Shown here: positions 8,903-17,150 of the stretch, one piece after another
Layout: each line of letters starts with the position of its first letter
Position numbering within the stretch: position 1 is the first letter of the stretch
Assembly (NCBI RefSeq): GCF_011068285.1
Contig: NZ_CP049616.1
Coordinates: 3,988,001 to 4,052,000 of the forward strand
Direction: 5' to 3'
Length of the DNA stretch: 64,000 nt
Source: Flagellimonas oceani
Lineage (GTDB): Bacteria > Bacteroidota > Bacteroidia > Flavobacteriales > Flavobacteriaceae
Program-made: the position numbers and the translations under genes
The notes under the pieces: model-generated
What the model saw: only the letters and a program-made list of their open reading frames with translations
What the model was told of the DNA's origin: nothing
Databases searched by the model: none

Positions 8903-8923
8903 AATTTAGAGCGATTCTAAATT
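8903..8923. promoter_or_regulatory. perfect palindromic operator candidate between hemA and araC
   Basis: AATTTAGA (8903-8910), GCGAT, TCTAAATT (8916-8923) is a perfect 8-base inverted repeat with a 5-base centre. It is placed just after the predicted araC start site, where a bound repressor would block transcription. The half-site style suggests a dimeric metal- or heme-responsive regulator (Fur-like), but this is inference. Confidence 0.55.
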
Positions 8924-8955
8924 AACTAAAACGCAAAATCAGATTGAAAACCAAT

Positions 8956-9834
8956 ATGAAAAATATCGCTAGCGGTTCTTATGACGAAATTTTGGTCGAG
9001 GACGGGATTTATATACTTAAAATTCAAAACGATGCCAAAGAACCTAAACTTATTGAACGTGATATTGACAGCTCTTACATTCAATTTCACTTTTGTTTAA
9101 AAGGAAAGTCCAAGTTTAATTTTAACGAGGGAAACTATTATTTGGAGGTCAATGAAGAAAACTCCTTGTTGCTCTACAATACCCAAAAAGATTTGCCTCT
9201 GGACTTGGTAGTTTCACCGGGTTCTTGGTTGGTATCCGTAGTGATGACCATCAGAAAGTTTCATTCCCTGTTTTCGGATGAAGCTGATTATATCCCTTTT
9301 TTAAGTGATGATAACAAGGAAAAGAAATATTACTCACAGGAAATGGTGTCGCCGGCAACTGCCGTTGTGTTGAGCCAGTTGATGAATTTCAACCTGCATC
9401 CATCCGTCAAAAAACTGTATTTAAAAGGCAAGGTCTACGAATTGATCTCGCTCTATTTCAACAAAACCGAGGATGCCGATTTGGAACAATGCCCCTATTT
9501 GGCCGATGAGGACAATGTGCGTCGTATCCGTATGGCCAAGGAGATCATGATTTCCCGAATGGCCGAGCCGCCAACATTGGCCGAACTGTCTCAAGAAGTG
9601 GGGTTGAGCCTTAAAAAGTTGAAAGAAGGCTTCAAACAGATCTACGGAGACTCCGTATTTGGTTTTTTGTTCGATTATAAAATGGAATATGCCCGCAAAA
9701 TGTTGGAAACCGGGAAGCACAATGTCAACGAAGTAGGACTAAAGGTCGGGTACAGTACTGCAAGTCATTTTATAGCCTCTTTTAAAAAGAAGTTCGGCAC
9801 AACACCCAAAAAATACTTAACTTCCAACGTCTAA
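8956..9834 (+). CDS. AraC-family (PchR-like) transcriptional regulator
   Basis: From the ATG at 8956 the protein has 292 residues; a TTG four codons earlier is less likely. The C-terminal 100 residues are the AraC double helix-turn-helix: PPTLAELSQEVGLSLKKLKE forms the first HTH and NVNEVGLKVGYSTASHFIAS the second, ending in FGTTPKKYL. The N-terminal 190 residues form a jelly-roll-like sensory domain of the PchR kind rather than a classic arabinose-type domain. PchR relatives often sense iron-siderophore complexes. Because it diverges from hemA and lies close to hemH, a role in heme or iron control is the natural inference. It is followed 12 bases later by the ThuA gene. Confidence 0.88.
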   Translation: MKNIASGSYDEILVEDGIYILKIQNDAKEPKLIERDIDSSYIQFHFCLKGKSKFNFNEGNYYLEVNEENSLLLYNTQKDLPLDLVVSPGSWLVSVVMTIRKFHSLFSDEADYIPFLSDDNKEKKYYSQEMVSPATAVVLSQLMNFNLHPSVKKLYLKGKVYELISLYFNKTEDADLEQCPYLADEDNVRRIRMAKEIMISRMAEPPTLAELSQEVGLSLKKLKEGFKQIYGDSVFGFLFDYKMEYARKMLETGKHNVNEVGLKVGYSTASHFIASFKKKFGTTPKKYLTSNV

Positions 9835-9845
9835 ACAAACAACAA

Positions 9846-10604
9846 ATGAGAATCTTCACATTATCCCTGCTTGCCTTTTGTTTTATGTTTCAAATGGCTG
9901 CGCAAGACACACCTACAACCGAATCGGAAGCTAAAAAAATGCCCGAGTTGGTACTGATATTTACAAAAACCAAGGGTTGGAGGCATAAGTCCATAGAAAA
10001 AGGAGTGCAGACCTTAAGAGAACTTGGTAGGCAAAACGGCTTTATCGCTTTACAAACGGAATCAGGGGAGGATTTTACAGCATCAAACCTTAAAAATTAC
10101 AAACTTGTTGTGTTTTTAAGCACCACGTTGGATGTGTTGAACGACGCACAGCAACGTGCATTTGAATCGTACATAAAAGGAGGAGGTGCTTTTTTGGGCA
10201 TTCATGCCGCATCGGATACCGAATTTGATTGGCCTTGGTACGGTAAGTTGGTCGGGGGTTATTTTGTGAGCCATCCCAACGACCCCAACGTCCGGCAGGC
10301 AAAAATTGATGTGGTGAGCAAGGCGCATCCGTCCACGGAGCACTTACAGGATTCCTGGACTAGAACCGATGAGTGGTACAACTTTAAGGATTTAAATCCG
10401 GACGTTACTGTTTTGCTCAATTTGGATGAGACCACTTACGAAGGCGGAACCAACGGCTCCAATCACCCCATAGCTTGGTATCACGAGTTTGATGGTGGAA
10501 GGGCTTTTTACACCGGAGGAGGCCATACCGAAGAGTCCTATGACGAACCCATGTTCCGTCAACACCTTTTGGGAGCGATTGAATGGTGCCTAAAGCGAAA
10601 GTAA
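9846..10604 (+). CDS. exported ThuA-domain protein
   Basis: This 252-residue protein has a signal peptide (about residues 1-19, ending AAQ). The rest is a ThuA-like glutamine-amidotransferase-fold domain (PF06283): LVLIFTKTKGWRHKSIEKG near 35, GGGAFLGIHAASDTEFDW near 115 and a late PIAWYHEFDGGRAFYTGGGH block near 210-230. ThuA domains occur with 3-ketosugar metabolism in several phyla, matching the DUF1080 and Gfo/Idh/MocA genes elsewhere in this window. It starts 12 bases after the AraC gene and its end overlaps the convergent DUF1460 gene by 15 bases. The substrate is unknown. Confidence 0.88.
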   Translation: MRIFTLSLLAFCFMFQMAAQDTPTTESEAKKMPELVLIFTKTKGWRHKSIEKGVQTLRELGRQNGFIALQTESGEDFTASNLKNYKLVVFLSTTLDVLNDAQQRAFESYIKGGGAFLGIHAASDTEFDWPWYGKLVGGYFVSHPNDPNVRQAKIDVVSKAHPSTEHLQDSWTRTDEWYNFKDLNPDVTVLLNLDETTYEGGTNGSNHPIAWYHEFDGGRAFYTGGGHTEESYDEPMFRQHLLGAIEWCLKRK

Positions 10605-11441
10605 GGTCGGTCTTGCCACTATGATTCCAATATTGCTCTTGATGTTTTTCAGGTAATCCGCCAAAGGCAATTCTGAGATTTCCACTTCGCCATTTTTGCT
10701 TGAAGCGTGCAATAAATGCAATCTTCCATCAGGTTGATGGATGGCGATTCCCGTATGGGTCACGTCCAATCCTTTTATGGAGGTGGCCAAGGCAAGAATG
10801 TCTCCCGATTTGATGAGGTGCTCCTTGTCTTCAATTTGATCCTGTGGCAAATAGCAAAGCTTTTCTTTGGCAATTTCTTTTTCCACCGCCAACATGGACT
10901 CAAAATTTTCATCACTGGCCAAAAATGGATACAGATTGCGGTGCGTCCCCATAAAATTGATGGGTTTTTCCAGCTCCACGCCACCCAGTTCCGCAGTGAT
11001 ATCTTTTACCAATCCCTTTTTCTCGTTGTTGCGAATCCATTCCGTAAAGTAGTGGAGACGAGAGGGATATCCGTTTAAATCACCATTTCTATACCGAACG
11101 GTCTCTAAATTGTCGGTAAAATTCTCAAAAGCTGTCTGCTGGTGCTGCAACATCAAACTGAAAGCCAACACATTTTCCACAAAAGTGGTGCAATCCAGCC
11201 CTCCAAAATTCACGACCAAGGTTTCTGTATCGCCGACTTCAAGGGTTTTTTCCACATAGGGCGTTCCCAAAAAGGATTGTCCAACCAAAGCAATGGTATC
11301 CCCTAAGTTTGATGCTTTTGTTTGCTCCAAGTCAGCGATTTTGGCCTCAAAAAGTGACTTGTCCTCAGGAGAACAGGTAATTTTTTGTGCATTTACAAAG
11401 GCTCCCAACATCAAAAAAGCCGCAATTATCCTAATCTTCAT
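10590..11441 (-). CDS. DUF1460 exported amidase-like cysteine hydrolase
   Basis: From the ATG at 11441 the protein has 283 residues; an upstream in-frame ATG at 11462 would precede the signal peptide (MKIRIIAAFLMLGAFVNAQ) with seven polar codons and is less likely. The DUF1460 family has an NlpC/P60-like papain fold; structures from Bacteroides indicate peptidoglycan N-acetylmuramoyl-L-alanine amidase activity. The catalytic cysteine is in GGLDCTTFVENVLAF and the probable histidine in VTHTGIAIHQPDGRLHLLHA. The start codon lies inside the last codons of the MscS gene (11-base overlap), so the two are translationally linked. Confidence 0.85.
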   Translation of the reverse strand: MKIRIIAAFLMLGAFVNAQKITCSPEDKSLFEAKIADLEQTKASNLGDTIALVGQSFLGTPYVEKTLEVGDTETLVVNFGGLDCTTFVENVLAFSLMLQHQQTAFENFTDNLETVRYRNGDLNGYPSRLHYFTEWIRNNEKKGLVKDITAELGGVELEKPINFMGTHRNLYPFLASDENFESMLAVEKEIAKEKLCYLPQDQIEDKEHLIKSGDILALATSIKGLDVTHTGIAIHQPDGRLHLLHASSKNGEVEISELPLADYLKNIKSNIGIIVARPTLLSL

Positions 11442-12501
11442 TTTTATCATCTTTACGTTCAACAGTCAATCGGGTGGTTCTCGCAATGCTCTCTGGATAG
11501 TTTTCTTGTAAATATTCAATAAGCTTCTCACGGACATGTACCCGCAAATCCCAACCCGTTGGCGAGTCTTTGGCACTTACCAAGGTGCGTATCTCCACAT
11601 AATTGGGTTTGGTGTCGGTGACTTGCACCACATTTACCTTGCCGTCCCAAAGGTCGGTATTGTTCAAAATTTCAGTTTGCGCTTCCCTGATTTTATCGAA
11701 CGGAACATTGTAGTCCATATATAAAAATATCGTCCCCAACAGTTCAGAGGACGTCTTGGTCCAGTTTTGGAACGGTTGGTTGATAAAGTAGGGCGTGGGC
11801 ACTATCAAACGTCTTTTGTCCCAAATGCTCACCACAACATAGGTAAGGGTAATCTCTTCGATGCGGCCCCATTCGCCTTCCACAATGACCACATCATCCA
11901 GTTTTATGGGCTGGGCAATGGCAATTTGGATACCTGCCAAAATTGTCCCGATAAACTGCTGTGCCGAAAAACCGATGATGATTCCCGCGACTCCCGCAGA
12001 AGCAAAAATACTGATGCCCACTTCGCGGATTTCTTCAAAACTCATCAGCATAAAGCCGGTAGCCAACAGAATTATAATGAAGATAAAAATGCGTTCCAAT
12101 ATAGTGAACTGGGTATAGACCTTTCGTGCCTTTAAATTGTCCGCAACTCCAATGTCATAATTTTGAATGACCGCTTTTTTGATGATTTTGAGCAAAGCGA
12201 TCATTGCCCAGGCCATGGCAAAAATGAAGAGAATGGTACTTGCTTTTTTAAACCAGTACTCCGCGTCTTCCAAATTTAATAGGTCGCGGAGCGCCTTCAT
12301 TCGTAGGAGAATTGATATAAAAATCAATACTAATGGGAAGGCCAAGCGCCGAAAAGCACTTTTGGGCAGCAAATATTTAGGATTCTTGCCCAAACGTTTC
12401 ATTAGGACCGAAGTGCCCCAATACAGAATAATGAGGACAAGCAGGGTCACACCCAAGTAAATGAGCGATTCTTTGGAAACGTTGTCGTAAAAGGACTCCA
12501 T
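11431..12501 (-). CDS. MscS-family mechanosensitive ion channel
   Basis: This 356-residue inner-membrane protein has about four or five N-terminal membrane segments. The pore-lining helix and beta domain follow the MscS pattern: GVAGIIIGFSAQQFIGTILA near 163-182, then QPIKLDDVVIVEGEWGRIEE and RRLIVPTPYFINQPFQNWT. Such channels open under hypo-osmotic stress to release solutes. It is divergent from hemH (146 bases between start codons) and overlaps the DUF1460 start downstream. Coupling of a tension channel with a cell-wall hydrolase hints at an envelope-stress unit. Confidence 0.92.
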   Translation of the reverse strand: MESFYDNVSKESLIYLGVTLLVLIILYWGTSVLMKRLGKNPKYLLPKSAFRRLAFPLVLIFISILLRMKALRDLLNLEDAEYWFKKASTILFIFAMAWAMIALLKIIKKAVIQNYDIGVADNLKARKVYTQFTILERIFIFIIILLATGFMLMSFEEIREVGISIFASAGVAGIIIGFSAQQFIGTILAGIQIAIAQPIKLDDVVIVEGEWGRIEEITLTYVVVSIWDKRRLIVPTPYFINQPFQNWTKTSSELLGTIFLYMDYNVPFDKIREAQTEILNNTDLWDGKVNVVQVTDTKPNYVEIRTLVSAKDSPTGWDLRVHVREKLIEYLQENYPESIARTTRLTVERKDDKNED

Positions 12502-12647
12502 ATTTTCAAAAATAAGGTAGAAAAGTCAAGAAAGTAAGATTGCTTAAACAAAATCGAGAAACATTATTTGGTCATAAGAAAGTATTTTGATGCGGAAAAG
12601 GTCAAGTCCACTTCGTGTTGTATTTTAGCGGCCTAAACTTACAAGCC

Positions 12648-13694
12648 GTGAAAAAAGGAGTTTTATTGGTCAATTTGGGGTCGCCAGATAGCCCGACTGC
12701 CAAAGATGTAAAGCCGTATTTGGATGAATTTTTGATGGACGAACGTGTCATCGATGTCAATCCTGTTTTAAGGAATATCATCGTGCGCGGAATTATTTTG
12801 AACACGCGTCCGAAGAAATCCGCGGAGGCCTATTCCAAAATTTGGTGGGATGAAGGGTCTCCTTTGATCATTATTTCCAAAAGATTCGCGGAAAAAGTAC
12901 AAAAACACACAGAACTTCCAGTGGCTTTGGGGATGCGTTACGGTTCTGGGTCCATTAAAGAAGGTTTACAAGAATTGAAGAAGAAAGGAGTGGATGAGGT
13001 GTTCTTGGTGCCTTTGTATCCACATTATGCCATGTCTTCCTACGAAACAGTGGTGGTGAAAGCGTTGGAAGTGCAACAAAAGGATTTCCCCGAAATGCAT
13101 TTGACCACCTTGCCCGCTTTTTACAGCAATCCGGATTACATCAAAATATTATCAAAAAGCATTGCCGAAGGACTCAAGGGTTTTGATTACGACCATATCC
13201 TGTTTTCCTATCACGGAATTCCTGAAAGGCATATTAGAAAATCGGACCCAACCAAGTTCCATTGCCAGTTGAACGGGGAATGCTGTAAAACAAACTCTGT
13301 GGCGCACCATACTTGTTACCGTCATCAGTGCTACGATACCACCGAACTGGTCAAAAAAGAATTGGGCTTACCCGGGGATAAGGTGAGCACTTCGTTCCAA
13401 TCAAGATTGGGAAGCGACCCATGGTTGCAACCTTTCACCGATAAAGAATTTGAACGCTTGGGGCATGAGGGCATCAAAAACTTGGCGGTGATCACCCCGG
13501 CATTTGTAAGTGATTGCTTGGAGACATTGGAAGAAATCGCAATGGAAGGCAAGGAGCAGTTCGAAGAAGCAGGCGGCGGCGATTACATTCATGTCCCCTG
13601 TTTGAACGACCGGGACGATTGGGCCGAGCTCATGGCCAAATGGATCAAGGAATGGGAAGAAAAAGACGCTTTGCCGGAAACCAACATCCGATAA
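12648..13694 (+). CDS. hemH: ferrochelatase
   Basis: HemH inserts Fe2+ into protoporphyrin IX. With the GTG at 12648 the protein starts MKKGVLLVNLGSPDSP, the normal family N-terminus (348 residues); the longer frame from 12615 adds 11 unconserved residues. Conserved blocks are FLMDERVIDVN near 30, the catalytic-histidine motif FSYHGIPERHI near 193-203, and the late FVSDCLETLEEIA with the catalytic Glu. A Cys-rich stretch (CQLNGECCKTNS then CYRHQCYD, about 210-235) is present. It lies apart from the leftward hem operon but only 3.7 kb from hemA. Confidence 0.95.
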   Translation: MKKGVLLVNLGSPDSPTAKDVKPYLDEFLMDERVIDVNPVLRNIIVRGIILNTRPKKSAEAYSKIWWDEGSPLIIISKRFAEKVQKHTELPVALGMRYGSGSIKEGLQELKKKGVDEVFLVPLYPHYAMSSYETVVVKALEVQQKDFPEMHLTTLPAFYSNPDYIKILSKSIAEGLKGFDYDHILFSYHGIPERHIRKSDPTKFHCQLNGECCKTNSVAHHTCYRHQCYDTTELVKKELGLPGDKVSTSFQSRLGSDPWLQPFTDKEFERLGHEGIKNLAVITPAFVSDCLETLEEIAMEGKEQFEEAGGGDYIHVPCLNDRDDWAELMAKWIKEWEEKDALPETNIR

Positions 13695-13727
13695 ACTCCG
13701 TGAAAAGAAAAGAACAAAAGTATTGCT

Positions 13728-14510
13728 ATGAAAATTGAAAACTTGGAGCAAGAGCTTCAACCCCTACGCGAACAACTCAAGAACCATCCAATGTATGCCC
13801 AATTGGAGTCGGTGGATGATATTAAAACCTTCATGGAGAGCCACGTCTATGCCGTTTGGGATTTTATGTCCCTCCTGAAGGCCCTGCAGCAGGATCTTAC
13901 CTGCGTAGGCTTGCCTTGGCATCCTGCAAAAGACACCGCTGTGACAAGGTTCATCAATGAAATTGTGTTGGAGGAAGAGAGCGATTTTAATGAAAAAGGA
14001 GAGGCCAAAAGTCATTTTGAAATGTATTTGGATGCCATGCAGGAAGTAGGTGCGGACACCCAAAAAGTTGAAGCAACCATTTCATCGTTCAATGATCTAA
14101 AGGCAATATCCACCCAGATTGAAGCGGCCGAACTCAATCGGGTGGAAAAGAATTTTCTGCAGTTTACCTTTGAGGTGATCAATACGCAACAACCACATAT
14201 TATTGCCGCTGCATTTACCTTTGGTCGCGAGGATTTGATTCCAGATATGTTCTTGGGCATCATCGAGCAATCTGGAGCTGGCAAGTATAAGAAACTGGAG
14301 TATTATCTCAAAAGGCACATTGAGTTGGATGGTGAGGATCACGGCCCTTTGGCCTTGCGCATGATCAAGGCCCTTTGCGGTTCGGATGCCCAAAAATGGA
14401 CCGATGTGTTGGAATACAGCAAACAAGCGCTTCAATGTAGAGTTGAACTTTGGGACAGTATTGCCCAAAAACTGGAAGCGAACAAAAATAATTTGGTGAA
14501 TGCGTCGTAG
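13728..14510 (+). CDS. DUF3050 protein, heme-oxygenase-like fold
   Basis: This 260-residue soluble protein is all-helical and matches the DUF3050 pattern: HPMYAQLESVDDIKTFMESH near 20-39, VYAVWDFMSLLKALQQDLT near 40-58, an EIVLEEESDF acidic helix near 78-88 and YYLKRHIELDGEDHGPLALR near 195-215. The His/Glu/Asp spacing resembles the metal site of heme-oxygenase-like dimetal oxidases. It follows hemH by 33 bases on the same strand, so the two are probably co-transcribed. Whether it binds heme, a diiron centre or neither is unknown; the placement next to ferrochelatase makes a tetrapyrrole or iron link an inference worth testing. Confidence 0.8.
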   Translation: MKIENLEQELQPLREQLKNHPMYAQLESVDDIKTFMESHVYAVWDFMSLLKALQQDLTCVGLPWHPAKDTAVTRFINEIVLEEESDFNEKGEAKSHFEMYLDAMQEVGADTQKVEATISSFNDLKAISTQIEAAELNRVEKNFLQFTFEVINTQQPHIIAAAFTFGREDLIPDMFLGIIEQSGAGKYKKLEYYLKRHIELDGEDHGPLALRMIKALCGSDAQKWTDVLEYSKQALQCRVELWDSIAQKLEANKNNLVNAS

Positions 14511-14568
14511 CTTTGAGCAGGATTGACCAAATCACCTTAACTAAAGAATTCGAAGAATACCCTTTGGT

Positions 14569-15945
14569 ATGGCCAAAATAACCTCTGAAGAACTTGGGCA
14601 GGAACCCATTGGAAAATTACTGATCAAACAGGCCGTACCCGCTTCCATTGGTATTTTGGTAATGTCCCTGAACGTTCTGGTGGACTCCATTTTTGTGGGC
14701 AATTGGATAGGTTCCATAGCCATTGCCGCCATTAATGTGGTGTTGCCCGTTTCGTTTTTTATTGCCGCTTTGGGAATGGCCATCGGTATCGGGGGATCTA
14801 GTATTATTTCGCGGGCACTGGGTGCCAATAATCGGGAAAAGGCCCTAAAAACTTTCGGGAACCAGATTACCCTCACTTTAGTGGTTACCATTACCATGGT
14901 GGCCCTTGGACTTTACTTTGTCGACAGCCTGATTCCCGCCTTTGGGGGAAAAGGCTCCATTTTTGAGCCCGCTAAGATTTACTACACCATTATTTTATAC
15001 GGGGTACCTTTTTTGGCGCTCTGTATGATGGGCAATTCCGTCATCCGTGCGGAAGGCAAACCTCGTTTTGCGATGATCGCCATGATCATTCCATCTGTGG
15101 GAAACCTATTGATGGATTACATTTTTATTTATGTGTTCGATTGGGGCATGCATGGAGCCGCTTGGGCCACCACGGTGGGCTATTTGCTCTGTTTTTTCTA
15201 TGTGTTTTACTTTTTTCTGTCGAATAACTCCGAACTAAAGATTGATGTTTCCCATTTCGGGTTGGACCGCCCCATTCTTCGAGAAATCGGTTCCTTGGGA
15301 TTTGTGACCTTGGCCCGACAAGCGGTAACCAGTATTACGTATTTGTTGATGAACAACATATTGTTCAATCTGGGCGGCGAGGCCATGGTTGCCGTGTATG
15401 CCATTATCGGCCGAATGTTGATGTTCGCGCTGTTCCCCGTTTTTGGGGTCACGCAAGGATTTTTGCCGATTGCCGGCTACAATTATGGAGCGGTAAAATA
15501 TGATCGGGTAAAGGAATCGATTTATACCGCAATCAAATATGCCGCTTTGATGGCCACGCTTGTTTTTGTGGTGCTGATGGTTTTTCCTTCGGAAATTGCC
15601 TCCTTATTTTTGAGCGACCGCCCCGGATTGTCCGCAGAAGAGGCAGAAGCCAATAATTTTGTGTTGCAGCACATACCCTTGGCTATGCGTTTGGTTTTTG
15701 CTGCCACCCCCATCATTGCCATACAGTTGATCGGGGCAGCCTATTTCCAGGCCATTGGGAAAGCGATTCCAGCACTATTGCTGACATTGACCCGTCAAGG
15801 ATTCTTTTTTATTCCTTTGATTTTGATTCTGCCCAATTTTATGGGCGAAATAGGCGTGTGGCTCTCGTTTTGTATTGCAGATGTCCTTTCTACCATTGTC
15901 ACGGGCTTCTTTCTTCAAAAGGAAATCAAATCTGAACTGTCCTGA
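14569..15945 (+). CDS. MATE-family multidrug/toxin exporter
   Basis: This 458-residue inner-membrane protein has about 12 membrane helices and is a member of the MATE family (two PF01554 repeats), which exports drugs or metabolites against H+ or Na+. Characteristic parts are PIGKLLIKQAVPASIGILVM at the start, GMAIGIGGSSIISRALGANN near 65-84, GNSVIRAEGKPRFAM near 155 and the second-half equivalent FGVTQGFLPIAGYNYGA near 290-306. It starts 58 bases after the DUF3050 gene and may share its transcript. The substrate cannot be predicted. Confidence 0.93.
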   Translation: MAKITSEELGQEPIGKLLIKQAVPASIGILVMSLNVLVDSIFVGNWIGSIAIAAINVVLPVSFFIAALGMAIGIGGSSIISRALGANNREKALKTFGNQITLTLVVTITMVALGLYFVDSLIPAFGGKGSIFEPAKIYYTIILYGVPFLALCMMGNSVIRAEGKPRFAMIAMIIPSVGNLLMDYIFIYVFDWGMHGAAWATTVGYLLCFFYVFYFFLSNNSELKIDVSHFGLDRPILREIGSLGFVTLARQAVTSITYLLMNNILFNLGGEAMVAVYAIIGRMLMFALFPVFGVTQGFLPIAGYNYGAVKYDRVKESIYTAIKYAALMATLVFVVLMVFPSEIASLFLSDRPGLSAEEAEANNFVLQHIPLAMRLVFAATPIIAIQLIGAAYFQAIGKAIPALLLTLTRQGFFFIPLILILPNFMGEIGVWLSFCIADVLSTIVTGFFLQKEIKSELS

Positions 15946-15998
15946 ATACTGCTTCTTTGATTTAGAATGATTAATTTGGGTGGCCTAACTAAACATCC

Positions 15999-17096
15999 AT
16001 GAAAAAAATTATTCTAGCGGGCATAGTTGCTATTTTGGCAACCGCTTGCGCTGAAAAACCTAAAGAAAAACCTATGTACACTCTATTTGTTGGAACCTAC
16101 ACAGATGGCGATAGCGAGGGCATCTACACGTACACCTTTGATGTGAACACTGGAGAGCTGTCCAGCAAAAAACTGGCTGCCAAGCTGACCAACCCCTCCT
16201 TTTTGGCCATTTCACAAGATAAAAAGAACCTCTACGCCGTTCAGGAAACCGCGGACTTTGATAGTTTGGGTGGTGCTGTCACCGCTTTTAAGTTGAAAGA
16301 TGATGTGCTGGAGCTTCAAAATAGTATGGGCACCCAAGGCGCACATCCTTGCCACGTATCACTTTCGAGTGATGGGCATTTGGCCGTAGCCAACTACACA
16401 GGCGGCAATGTGGCCTTATTTTCTCTAAATGACGATGGCTCATTGGCGGACGACCCGCAAATCATTGATCATAAAAAACTGGACTCCGTGAAAACATCGC
16501 ATGCCCATATGGCCCAGTTCAACGCAGATGGACTTATGGTAACCGATTTGGGATTGGATGCCATAAAACGATACCGTCAAGAAGGGGATAAGTTCGTGCC
16601 CGCAGAACAGGCATCCATACCTTTTGAAGACGGGGCAGGTCCTCGCCATTTTACCTCTGGTAACGATGGAAAAGCACTCTACGTAATAAATGAACTGAAC
16701 AGCACCATTTCGGTTTTTGAAAAAGATGCTGGGGGTAACTTTGAAGAAGTTCAAGTAGTTCCAACCTTGGCCGCGGATTTTGATGGGGAAAGCTTTTGTG
16801 CCGACCTTCATTTATCACCGGACGGAAAGTTTTTGTACGGTTCCAACCGTGGGGAAAACACCATCGTAATTTTTGCTGTTGACGTGAATTCAGGTCGATT
16901 GGAGTTGGTCGGAAGGGAATCGGTACGCGGGGATTGGCCCAGAAATTTTTCCATAGATCCAACAGGTGAATTCTTGTTGGTCGCCAACAAAAAGACTAGC
17001 AATATTGTGGTTTTCAAAAGAGATGGGGAACAAGGAACGTTGACCTTTCTCAACGAAGTAAAACATCCTAATCCGGTTTGTTTGGTGTTTAAGTAA
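15999..17096 (+). CDS. lactonase-family (YbhE-like) beta-propeller lipoprotein
   Basis: This 365-residue protein starts with a lipoprotein-type signal (MKKIILAGIVAILATAC, Cys at 17) and is otherwise a seven-bladed propeller of the PF10282 lactonase family, typified by 6-phosphogluconolactonase YbhE. Blades show GTYTDGDSEGIYTYTFD near 33, AHPCHVSLSSDGHLAVANYTG near 108-128, GAGPRHFTSG near 208, and DWPRNFSIDPTGEFLLVANK near 311-330. The extracytoplasmic location argues against a pentose-phosphate role. Sugar lactones made by GMC dehydrogenases would be plausible substrates, given the sugar-oxidation genes at 51-61 kb; this is inference. Confidence 0.85.
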   Translation: MKKIILAGIVAILATACAEKPKEKPMYTLFVGTYTDGDSEGIYTYTFDVNTGELSSKKLAAKLTNPSFLAISQDKKNLYAVQETADFDSLGGAVTAFKLKDDVLELQNSMGTQGAHPCHVSLSSDGHLAVANYTGGNVALFSLNDDGSLADDPQIIDHKKLDSVKTSHAHMAQFNADGLMVTDLGLDAIKRYRQEGDKFVPAEQASIPFEDGAGPRHFTSGNDGKALYVINELNSTISVFEKDAGGNFEEVQVVPTLAADFDGESFCADLHLSPDGKFLYGSNRGENTIVIFAVDVNSGRLELVGRESVRGDWPRNFSIDPTGEFLLVANKKTSNIVVFKRDGEQGTLTFLNEVKHPNPVCLVFK

Positions 17097-17113
17097 AAAT
17101 GTCACATCGAGTG

Positions 17114-17131
17114 AAAACGTGAAGCGTTTTT
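17114..17131. terminator. weak bidirectional hairpin between convergent genes
   Basis: AAAACG, loop TGAAG, CGTTTT with flanking A and T runs lies between the convergent lactonase and zinc-ribbon genes. It could end transcripts from both sides; the stem is short. Confidence 0.35.
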
Positions 17132-17150
17132 GTATCGAGAATTGATGCCA

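Noticed and set aside
9846-10604. Trehalose-utilisation gene based on the ThuA name
   Set aside because: ThuA domains have several roles, and no trehalose transport or catabolic genes are near.
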